A stretch of 27,576 nt of DNA from JAAYXS01 sp043820985 (lineage in GTDB: Bacteria; Planctomycetota; Phycisphaerae; UBA1845; Fen-1342), in the NCBI GenBank assembly GCA_043820985.1, contig JBDRDH010000161.1:1-27576 (forward strand), read 5' to 3'. The position numbers and the translations under genes are program-made. This document shows, piece after piece, positions 1 to 6,569 of the stretch. The first letter of the stretch is position 1; each line of letters begins with the position of its first letter. The notes below the pieces were generated by a model. It made no database searches, had not been told where the DNA came from, and saw nothing but the letters and a program-made list of their open reading frames with translations.

Positions 1-69
1 CAAAGACCACGGCACAGGTTGTGAGCCTGTATCGCTCCGGTTGATACTCCGAGCCACTGCGGCGATGGG

Positions 70-1407
70 TTGGGTTCCCAATCCCCCCCCGCGCAAACCA
101 GCGGCGGGGCCGTGAAGTACGTCTGGGACGCCGAGAATCGGCTGATCGCCGTGCAGCCGGAGAACCCGCAGACAGCCAATGACAAGCAGGTCGAGTTCAC
201 CTATGATTACATGGGCCGGCGGATCAAGAAGGCCATCTACGCCTGGGATCCGGTCGGCGAAGAGTGGGAATCGACGGCGACGTTCGAACGCCGGTTCGTA
301 TGGGCTGGTTGGCTGATGTTGGCGGAGTGGGACGACAGCAACGACGAGGTGCGGTCCTACACCTGGGGCCTGGACCTGAGCCAGTCGTTGGAAGGTGCCG
401 GCGGCATCGGCGGCCTGCTGGCGGTGCATGACGCCGACGCAGCGGAGGATTACGTCTACACGTACGACGCCAACGGCAACGTCGGCCAGCTCGTGGCCTG
501 GGAAAGCGGCTACGGCGGCGCGACCGGCGACGGCTGGCACGCCGACCGCCTGGTGGCCCACTACGACTACGGCCCCTACGGCAACATCGTGAACGACACG
601 TCAGGGTATACGTACGCGGATGATAATTCGTTTAGATTCAGTACGAAGCCGTTCGATCATGAGACCGGTTTAGGCTCGTGGCCCTTACGTCCTTATGATC
701 CAAGGATCGGCAGATGGCTGACTAGGGATCCGGCCGTGGAGGCGGGTGGTCTGAACCTTTACGCCTATGTACTCAACGATCCGCTGCTGCGAGTAGACCC
801 GCTCGGCCACGAGCAAGGTCCGGCGACCACTCAACAGTCAGGGTGGACAATAGAACTTGTCAACGGCCCGACGGGGCTCACTGATTGCACCACTGGCTTT
901 GCCGTTCAAGTGCAGTACACGGTGCCTATTCCTGCGGGTGTTACGCACTTGATACAGGTCGCCGCATGCACAAAAGAGGAGTTACAGCGGCATGGTGGCG
1001 CAATTACGCAAGTGACTACGCACATCCTTGATGGATCATACATTGAACCGGGACGCGTAGGGCAGCCTATCAAGCAACCTGACACGCTGCAGCTAGGCAT
1101 CCTGCCGAATGCACGCGAATCTGCAAGAAAGCCGTGCTTCGTTCATTTCCACTGCAAGTATACGCGTGGATTTGCGAAACTGCCCGAACAATATGCCGGC
1201 GTGAGTGTCAGCAACGAGCGTATCTCGAAAGAAGGGCACGGTGACTGGCTGAAACGTCTCGTCAAAGTGGACACTACGACACTCAACTATGTGATTTACA
1301 GACCCTGCGATTGTCTGCCTGGTCTGCCAGCGCCTATCCAATTATGTGGCTTCGAGCATTTGACAATCTCGGGACTTGGCACATGGGGGGCGGCGTGCAT
1401 CGAGTAG
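70..1407 (+). CDS. Rhs-type tip fragment with unknown C-terminal module (CT1)
   Basis: The product carries YD-repeat/Rhs core sequence in residues 1-246 (for example YVWDAENRL, VYTYDANGNVGQ and YDPRIGRWLTRDP) and ends the core at VDPLG. Residues 247-445 are unrelated to the core and Cys/His-rich, and I do not recognise the fold. Full Rhs proteins usually exceed 1000 residues, so this is only the 3' tip. The reading frame is closed by a TGA at 22-24, and the first usable start is the TTG at 70, so it is either a displaced (orphan) tip or the 3' part of a broken gene. The core is degenerate where Rhs proteins normally have YWGYRYYDP (here SWPLRPYDP). In the Rhs family the part after DPxG is a toxin released by self-cleavage; that CT1 is a toxin is inference. 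The next gene overlaps its 3' end. Confidence 0.75.
   Translation: MGSQSPPAQTSGGAVKYVWDAENRLIAVQPENPQTANDKQVEFTYDYMGRRIKKAIYAWDPVGEEWESTATFERRFVWAGWLMLAEWDDSNDEVRSYTWGLDLSQSLEGAGGIGGLLAVHDADAAEDYVYTYDANGNVGQLVAWESGYGGATGDGWHADRLVAHYDYGPYGNIVNDTSGYTYADDNSFRFSTKPFDHETGLGSWPLRPYDPRIGRWLTRDPAVEAGGLNLYAYVLNDPLLRVDPLGHEQGPATTQQSGWTIELVNGPTGLTDCTTGFAVQVQYTVPIPAGVTHLIQVAACTKEELQRHGGAITQVTTHILDGSYIEPGRVGQPIKQPDTLQLGILPNARESARKPCFVHFHCKYTRGFAKLPEQYAGVSVSNERISKEGHGDWLKRLVKVDTTTLNYVIYRPCDCLPGLPAPIQLCGFEHLTISGLGTWGAACIE
361..600 (+). repeat. Rhs core direct repeat, copy 1
   Basis: This segment aligns without gaps to 2101-2340 at a constant offset of 1740 bases, with about 30 differences in 240 bases by hand count. 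It encodes the Rhs core from TWGLDLS to NIVNDT. In the next 60 bases identity falls to about 60 percent, although the same protein motif continues. Confidence 0.85.
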
Positions 1408-1895
1408 CTCTCACATACGCCCGACAGTCCCTGCACAGACAAGCGCCCTGGCGGCGCCTGGGTGTGATATGCTATCTGATCGTCGGCGCAACCGTCGCTG
1501 GAATATGGGTGGTCAGCTCCTTCGCGCACGTGGGAGTGAGGTACTACAGGGACCTTGAGATGTACATTGACCAAGGGTCCTTTGTGGCTAAGTGGATCGT
1601 TGGTGGATTGGGTTACTATGTCGACGGCAAGCCGGAGTTCCTGTGTTGTGGGTGGGGCTCTATGGTGGACTGGTCGCGGATTCCCGCTGAATTGGATGGG
1701 GCGCAGTCGGGACCGGTAGCGGTGTTCATCAAGGACTCCCTTCCACGGTATATGAGGACCACGCTGGCTACTGACGGCAATGGTCTACCGCTTGGTCGTA
1801 TTCTGCGTATACCACTGTGGCTGGTCTTTCTGGCCTGGAGTGCTCCATTGTGTCGGCGGTTAATGCGAGGACGTAGACGTTTAGGATATGAATAG
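1383..1895 (+). CDS. small protein with two membrane helices, candidate immunity protein for CT1
   Basis: I chose the ATG at 1383, which overlaps the end of the Rhs tip by 25 bases; a GTG at 1395 is an alternative. The product is about 170 residues. It has an N-terminal membrane helix (LGVICYLIVGATVAGIWVV), a polar middle of roughly 100 residues with GGLGYYVDG and CCGWGSM, a second helix near the end (IPLWLVFLAWSAPL) and a basic tail ending RRLMRGRRRLGYE. This N-helix/loop/C-helix layout is common in short planctomycete proteins of unknown function, so it may be unrelated to the toxin. Its position directly behind a toxin-like module and the overlap are what an immunity gene would show. No enzymatic motif is visible. 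Confidence 0.55.
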   Translation: MGGGVHRVALTYARQSLHRQAPWRRLGVICYLIVGATVAGIWVVSSFAHVGVRYYRDLEMYIDQGSFVAKWIVGGLGYYVDGKPEFLCCGWGSMVDWSRIPAELDGAQSGPVAVFIKDSLPRYMRTTLATDGNGLPLGRILRIPLWLVFLAWSAPLCRRLMRGRRRLGYE

Positions 1896-1914
1896 TCACG
1901 CACATCATTAGACG

Positions 1915-3207
1915 GTGGACGCCAAGAAGGTCCTGTGTGCCTGTGATTACTTGGGCCGACGGGTCAAGAAGGCGGTATTGGTCTGGGACGATGAGGCCTG
2001 GGACGACACGCACGCGGATGCGTTCGAACGCCGATTTGTTTGGGCTGGATGGCTGATGCTGCTGGAGCTGGACGAGAGTAACGATGCGGTCAGGTCCTGC
2101 ACCTGGGGCCTGGACCTGAGCCGGTCGCTGGAAGGCGCCGGCGGCATCGGCGGCCTGCTGGCGGTGCATGACGCCGACGGGGCGGAGGACTACGTCTACA
2201 CCTACGATGCCAACGGCAACGTCGGCCAGCTCGTGGCATGGGCCTACGATTACGGCAGCGCCTCGGAGTATGGCTGGCACGCCGACCGGCTGGTGGCCCA
2301 CTACGAGTACGACCCGTACGGCAACATCGTCAACGATACCTCCGGCTACGGCTACGCCGAGGACAACCCCTTCCGCTTCAGCACCAAGTACTGGGACGAT
2401 GAGACGGGGTTGGGTTATTGGGGCTACCGCTACTACGACCCGCGCACAGGGCGTTGGATTAGTCGAGATCCGATAGGCGAGCTGGGTTCGGTCGTGCTTC
2501 GCTATGTTGCTGCGCGGGGCTTCATTGCTCGAGATCCGCTCGACGACCAGAGCAACTTGTATCGATACGTCCACAACGCGCCGGTAACGCAAATCGACGC
2601 GTATGGACTGACAAGCGATGCCGTGTGGACGAAATGCAAGAAAGACTGTGCGTCAGAACACGGCTTGAATCCTGATGATTGGAAGGGGCAACAGGACGCG
2701 TACGACAGAGACCCAGAATACAATGCATGTGTAAACGATTGCGTCAAGCAATACCCTGACCCCGCTGGCGCATGCGATGGCGGTGCCGGTGCAGTTGAGT
2801 GCTGGGTCGACTATTCCCGCTTGAGCATCACCTGCCATCTCGGAGACGCTTGGGTAAGCTGCAAAATCGTCTGTCCTGAGCAGAAGGACTACGAGAAATA
2901 CGGCGGGCCTACTCCGCCCGGAACATATGGCATTGCCAAGAAACGCATACACCCAGAAAGGGGCTGCGGTTGGTACAATCTTTGTCCATTTGATCGGTCC
3001 GGGGGCTATCGCAGCTACAAGAGGGGCCACCCTGAGTACCCCCGCAGCCACATGGGGCTTCACCCTGGAACAGCTAGTTTAGGTTGCGTAACGGTAGATG
3101 AGGAATGCTGGAGCGGCCTCAGTGCGCTCGTGGAGCAGGGAAGACTGAAGTGTTTGCAGCTTCGTGGGCATGGCCATCTCGTCGTGACGAATGCGGTTCC
3201 GGAGTAG
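1915..3207 (+). CDS. Rhs-type tip fragment with Tlde1/L,D-transpeptidase-like C-terminal module (CT2)
   Basis: Residues 1-232 are Rhs core: FERRFVWAGWLML, VYTYDANGNVGQ, GYWGYRYYDPRTGRWISRDP and NLYRYVHNAPVTQIDAYG. The core repeats its RDP motif (residues 184-186 and 206-208) across a short duplication. Residues 233-430 form a Cys-rich C-terminal module. It contains GPTPPGTYGI (331-340) and, in residues 379-392, a His-rich stretch followed by SLGCV with Cys391. This spacing of a 'GPxPxGTY' strand followed by H...SxGC is the hallmark of YkuD-like and Tlde1 (DUF2778) domains, in which the Cys is the nucleophile acting on peptidoglycan stem peptides. A TAG at 1909-1911 closes the frame upstream and the start is GTG at 1915, so only the tip is present. 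A lipoprotein-like gene follows 17 bases downstream. Confidence 0.78.
   Translation: MDAKKVLCACDYLGRRVKKAVLVWDDEAWDDTHADAFERRFVWAGWLMLLELDESNDAVRSCTWGLDLSRSLEGAGGIGGLLAVHDADGAEDYVYTYDANGNVGQLVAWAYDYGSASEYGWHADRLVAHYEYDPYGNIVNDTSGYGYAEDNPFRFSTKYWDDETGLGYWGYRYYDPRTGRWISRDPIGELGSVVLRYVAARGFIARDPLDDQSNLYRYVHNAPVTQIDAYGLTSDAVWTKCKKDCASEHGLNPDDWKGQQDAYDRDPEYNACVNDCVKQYPDPAGACDGGAGAVECWVDYSRLSITCHLGDAWVSCKIVCPEQKDYEKYGGPTPPGTYGIAKKRIHPERGCGWYNLCPFDRSGGYRSYKRGHPEYPRSHMGLHPGTASLGCVTVDEECWSGLSALVEQGRLKCLQLRGHGHLVVTNAVPE
2101..2340 (+). repeat. Rhs core direct repeat, copy 2
   Basis: This is the second copy of the segment at 361-600. Unlike copy 1, the sequence downstream keeps the same GC-rich codon use and the canonical Rhs motif. 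Copy 2 therefore looks closer to the parental gene, and copy 1 appears joined to a different tip. Confidence 0.85.
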
Positions 3208-3224
3208 GTGAGGGAGCTGAGGCA

Positions 3225-3656
3225 ATGAGATTAAGACATGTGATCTGTGGTGTTCTACTGACCATGTGTGGTTGCCAGACCGGCGGGTGTAATAGAGGTC
3301 CCGGGGTCTACGAGGAGACCCTAGACCAAGCGCGCAGAGTTGGCTTTGACTATCGTGGGATTCTCACGGCCGCGCGGGGCGGAGATGAACTTGCGATTGA
3401 GGAGCTGTTGGCCTTCAGCACGAAGGTTGACGCTGCCGGTGCGATCGGTCATGGGGTGATCCTTGTCGAGCTTCTTCACGACATTGGTGATGAGATCGTC
3501 GCTCGTATTGCAGTGAAGCAAGGCGATTCGGTGAAAGACGCCACGTTGAGGGTCCTTGAGGCGGGCGAAGCCTACTCACACCGTGAAGACCTGCGGCGGC
3601 CGATAGCCGAGGGGTATCCGGAAACCGTGAAGGCACTGACGCAGCTGTCAGACTGA
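3225..3656 (+). CDS. predicted lipoprotein, candidate immunity protein for CT2
   Basis: The ATG at 3225 follows AGGGAG at 3211-3216 with an 8-base spacer; the longer open frame from 3105 runs through the Rhs gene and is not needed. The product is 143 residues. It begins with a short basic n-region (MRLRH), a hydrophobic stretch (VICGVLLTMC) and clustered cysteines (C15, C17, C22), which fits a lipoprotein signal with an imperfect lipobox. The rest is helical and acidic, with no recognised domain. It starts 17 bases after the stop of the Rhs tip that carries the L,D-transpeptidase-like module. Known immunity proteins to Tlde1-type effectors act in the periplasm, so a membrane-anchored periplasmic protein fits, but binding to CT2 is inference. 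Confidence 0.6.
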   Translation: MRLRHVICGVLLTMCGCQTGGCNRGPGVYEETLDQARRVGFDYRGILTAARGGDELAIEELLAFSTKVDAAGAIGHGVILVELLHDIGDEIVARIAVKQGDSVKDATLRVLEAGEAYSHREDLRRPIAEGYPETVKALTQLSD

Positions 3657-3702
3657 GAGAGAAAGAGGAGAAGGATGTGAATGGCAAATCCCGCGCGGGT
3701 CG

Positions 3703-4089
3703 GTGGTCAACAGCGGGGCGGCGTTCGGCGGGACGGGTAACGAGCATCTGAGCATCTGGTCGTACAACGACCGCAACGAGCTGACCGGCTCGGCCCGCTA
3801 CGCGGATGACGACCCGATCGATCCCGAAAACCCCGTCGACGACGAGCAGTTCAGCTACACCTACGACCATACCCTGGACACCGCCGAACGGCGTCAAGGG
3901 CAGGTCGGCAACCGGACCGAGTCCGAAGTCGGTGTGCAGAGCACCACCACCACAGACTACGAAGCCAACTCGCTGAACCAGTACACGGACGTGCATACCG
4001 GCAGCAGTCCGCCGGTCGGCCGGTTCCCGACGTACGACGAAGACGGCAACATGACGATCGTCAGCATCGCCGGGGACATGAACCCTTGA
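3703..4089 (+). pseudogene. displaced Rhs YD-repeat fragment
   Basis: The frame opens after the TGA at 3655-3657 and the first start is a GTG at 3703. The 128 residues include SYNDRNELTGSARY, FSYTYD, DYEANSLNQYTDV and TYDEDGNMT, which are typical YD-repeat/Rhs elements from upstream of the tip core seen in the two preceding genes. Here they lie downstream of the tips, so the order is scrambled. The frame ends with IAGDMNP and a stop. GDMN also begins dockerin-like loops in this genome (see 6570-9956), so the fragment may run into the dockerin-like tail that follows in another frame. No good ribosome-binding site is visible, and I regard it as a gene remnant. Confidence 0.6.
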
Positions 4090-4463
4090 CTCAGCGGTGG
4101 CCGCTATGCGGCTCCGATCGTTACGCGATCGGCGAGCTTCGCTCGGGCCGCCGTGTCAAGGGGAACTGCGACGACCTGTTGAACACCTACGACACGGGTT
4201 GCTTCATCGCGGCGGTCGGGCACTGTCCGCCCAATCCCGATCCCTATGAATGTGCCCCGTGCGACTGCCTGCGCGGCGACATCAACGGCGACGGGTACGT
4301 CAACTCGTACGACATCAGTGGATTCGTACTGTCGCCGACGAGCACCATACAGCACGAAGCCGCTTATCCGAATTGCGACATCAACAACGGTGACATGAAT
4401 GATGACGGCGAGGTCGACACGTTCGACATCAACCCGTTCGTCGATCGTTTCACCGGCAATTGA
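4086..4463 (+). pseudogene. dockerin-like tail fragment, probably detached from an Rhs or secreted protein
   Basis: The frame opens at a TTG overlapping the preceding Rhs fragment. Its first 35 or so residues look like non-coding read-through. After that come three dockerin-like calcium loops: a degenerate one (GNCDDLLNTYDTGCFI), then GDINGDGYVNSYDISGFV, then GDMNDDGEVDTFDINPFV near the C-terminus. No signal peptide precedes them. In planctomycetes such repeats occur at the C-termini of large secreted proteins, and the same type ends the protein at 6570-9956. A tail without a body, directly after an Rhs fragment in a different frame, suggests a frameshifted or rearranged gene end. Confidence 0.55.
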
Positions 4464-4769
4464 CGAGGTCCGGCCAGGCGCTGGTTCGCGGAGTGCAGCG
4501 GGACCATGTGTGGAGCAGCGCTGATCAGGCGACGACCGCCCTCAAATGTAGGCTTAGCACATCCAAGGCGATATATTATCGGTCTTTTCAATCGAACGGC
4601 CACATGGCCACCCCCAGCCCGATTTAGTCCAGCCTTTAATGTTCTCCCCCCCTCGACGGCGCGGTATAATCGAGATGCTTCAGGAAGTCTCTCTCACGTC
4701 GACCGCTTACGCGATCGTCAGTGGTTTGGTGCGCGGACACTGGGCTCGCGCCCACAGGAGCACACGACC
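4464..4769 (+). promoter_or_regulatory. intergenic region with a possible -10 box before the pseudopilin gene
   Basis: I see no gene here. A perfect TATAAT lies at 4665-4670, about 100 bases before the next start codon. There is no clear -35 hexamer at the right distance (4642-4647 reads TTCTCC), so the promoter call is weak. The start codon at 4770 is preceded by CAGGAG at 4755-4760. Confidence 0.3.
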
Positions 4770-5825
4770 ATGACTAAATACCCCCATTCATATCTGAAGC
4801 ACTCGTCGGTCGCATTCACGCTTATCGAGTTGCTCGTCGTCGTGGCCATCATCGCCCTGCTCATTTCCATACTTCTGCCCTCGCTGGGCGAGGCGCGCGA
4901 GCAGGCCAAGACCATCAAGTGCGGTGCCCACCTGCAGCAGATCGGCCTGGGTCTGAACACCTGCGGGCTCGAAAACCAGGGGTGCGTCCCGACTATCGAC
5001 GACAGTCAGTACGAGCCTTCCATCGTCTACACCTGGCTCGACGTGCTCTACGATCTGGACTACACCGCGAACATCGACATCCAGTGGTGCCCCTCCGACG
5101 ACCATCGCTCCGAGTCCATGCTCCAACGCTACGACGATGGCTGGCGGTTTCTCTGGATCCGCAACTTCAAACGCGGTGAAACGCCGAAGCCCGGTTCCCG
5201 CTCCAGCTATGCCATCAACACGATGTTCTCCTATAGCTGGCCTGGCGATCGCCGGGCCGACCCATCCCGACAAGTCATGGTCTCTGACGGCTTCTGGAAC
5301 TGGTTCGGGAACATGAGCGCGCACTGGACCATGTACCCGGCGATGTTCGGCGCCACCTGCCGCTTCAACGAAACCTACGCGGACTGGCAAGGGGGTATGA
5401 TCGGCTTCCGCCATGGTCGCCGGTTGGCCACCAACATGGTCTTCCGCGACGGCCACGTCGCGAAGATCACCCCCAAACGCCCCACGTCCATCCGCGACTA
5501 CATGGACTTCATCCCCGGACGGCCCGGCATGATCGACACGTCCAAGTACTACACGTGGCTCCCCGGCGAAGCCACGACACGCCTGGACGTCTACAAATAC
5601 GAGTACTGGGGCGAGATCGAAAACTGGAAAGACGATGGGGAAGACCCCCGGGCGCCCGGCTTCTGCGACCCGAACTCCGGTCAGTACGGCTGGTACCGCG
5701 GGCCGACGCACCCGGAGCTCGGTGAGCTCGTGCCGCCCTCCTACCCCGTCGAGCTTAGCCCGCACTGGCGCACGGACAAACGGGTCTGGCGCAAGCTGCC
5801 CGCGGATCCGGACCACCGCAGATAG
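4770..5825 (+). CDS. pseudopilin-like protein with N-terminal methylation motif and H-x11-DG tail
   Basis: The product is 351 residues from the ATG at 4770, which has CAGGAG upstream; the open frame extends to 4506 but without pilin features. Residues 16-38 read FTLIELLVVVAIIALLISIL, a type IV pilin/type II secretion N-terminal helix with the conserved Glu20 at position +5. The residue before the predicted cleavage is Ala15 and not the usual Gly. The C-terminal half contains FRHGRR followed by NMVFRDGHV, a variant of the H-x9-DG motif found in the large planctomycete DUF1559-type prepilin family, with 11 residues between His and DG. These proteins are processed by a prepilin peptidase and are thought to build surface structures or secretion machinery. 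The Zn-ribbon gene follows 14 bases downstream, so the two are probably co-transcribed. Confidence 0.85.
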   Translation: MTKYPHSYLKHSSVAFTLIELLVVVAIIALLISILLPSLGEAREQAKTIKCGAHLQQIGLGLNTCGLENQGCVPTIDDSQYEPSIVYTWLDVLYDLDYTANIDIQWCPSDDHRSESMLQRYDDGWRFLWIRNFKRGETPKPGSRSSYAINTMFSYSWPGDRRADPSRQVMVSDGFWNWFGNMSAHWTMYPAMFGATCRFNETYADWQGGMIGFRHGRRLATNMVFRDGHVAKITPKRPTSIRDYMDFIPGRPGMIDTSKYYTWLPGEATTRLDVYKYEYWGEIENWKDDGEDPRAPGFCDPNSGQYGWYRGPTHPELGELVPPSYPVELSPHWRTDKRVWRKLPADPDHRR

Positions 5826-5839
5826 GAGCAGGTCGGAGA

Positions 5840-6259
5840 ATGCAGCCTAGTCAGCGTCTGATCATCCTGGGAGCCATCGCCGTCATCCTGGCCGGCGTCG
5901 TTGGCTTCTACTTCCACAGTCGTTTAGACGCTCCGCCGCCGCCGGGTCAGACGATTACGCTGACCGGCATCTGCCTCGCGTGCCAGAAAGAGGTGACCGT
6001 CACGCACCATTTTCGCGCGCGACAGCCGATCGTCTGTCCCGAGTGTGGCGAGCAAGCTGTGTACGGAACCTGTTATTGCCCACATTGCAAACTACGCGTG
6101 ATTCCCAAATTCGACCCGCCCGTCGGCGGCGAGCCCCCACGCGTGCCCATAATCCGAGAATGTCCGTTCTGCGGCGGCAGGACGATGGCCTACATTCCGT
6201 TCGATCCCGAGCATCAGAACGCTGCATTGGGCGAACTACCCAAATGGCCGCCCGACTAG
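5840..6259 (+). CDS. membrane-anchored zinc-ribbon protein
   Basis: The product is 139 residues. It has one N-terminal helix (LIILGAIAVILAGVVGFYF) followed by a Pro-rich linker. The soluble part carries paired cysteines: C45/C48, C66/C69, C78/C80/C83 and C108/C111, several in the CPxCG style of zinc ribbons. Two ribbons, or one ribbon plus a rubredoxin-like knuckle, can be built from these. The function is unknown. It lies 14 bases after the pseudopilin gene on the same strand, and paired pseudopilin/Zn-ribbon genes suggest a shared envelope role; this is inference. The start ATG at 5840 has GGAG at 5825-5828. Confidence 0.7.
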   Translation: MQPSQRLIILGAIAVILAGVVGFYFHSRLDAPPPPGQTITLTGICLACQKEVTVTHHFRARQPIVCPECGEQAVYGTCYCPHCKLRVIPKFDPPVGGEPPRVPIIRECPFCGGRTMAYIPFDPEHQNAALGELPKWPPD

Positions 6260-6569
6260 GCCAGCCGGCATCGACGGACAGGTAAGATATGTGGCGGACA
6301 ACGCGAGCCGCGTCCGCCAGAGCGTGCAGGGAGGCTGAGGAAAGAACATGCCCGGCGTGATCCTACGCATTCGCGACCGGGCCGGAGGCGAAGTGGCTTA
6401 GTAGCGGATAGTCGTGGGCCCGCGACGTCGGATCCGACCGTATGTTATCTGTTTGCGTAAGCCCGGCCAGTTGTGCCGGCCGGTTCGGTCCCGCAATCGC
6501 CGCGGATTCCGCGCAGTGGTTTCAATCTGTTTCTTGTTCAAGGGGTAATAGACAAAGGAGGAACATGAG
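6260..6569 (+). promoter_or_regulatory. intergenic leader before the large secreted protein
   Basis: No convincing gene is present. A 17-codon frame at 6349-6402 with an upstream GAGG is possible but unsupported. A strong ribosome-binding site, AAAGGAGG at 6554-6561, sits 8 bases before the ATG at 6570 and decides that start. An out-of-frame ATG at 6565 gives only five codons. Confidence 0.4.

Noticed and set aside
4788..5816. 342-codon open frame on the - strand opposite the pseudopilin gene
   Set aside because: The + strand product has an unmistakable pilin N-terminus and tail motif; the - frame is a shadow.
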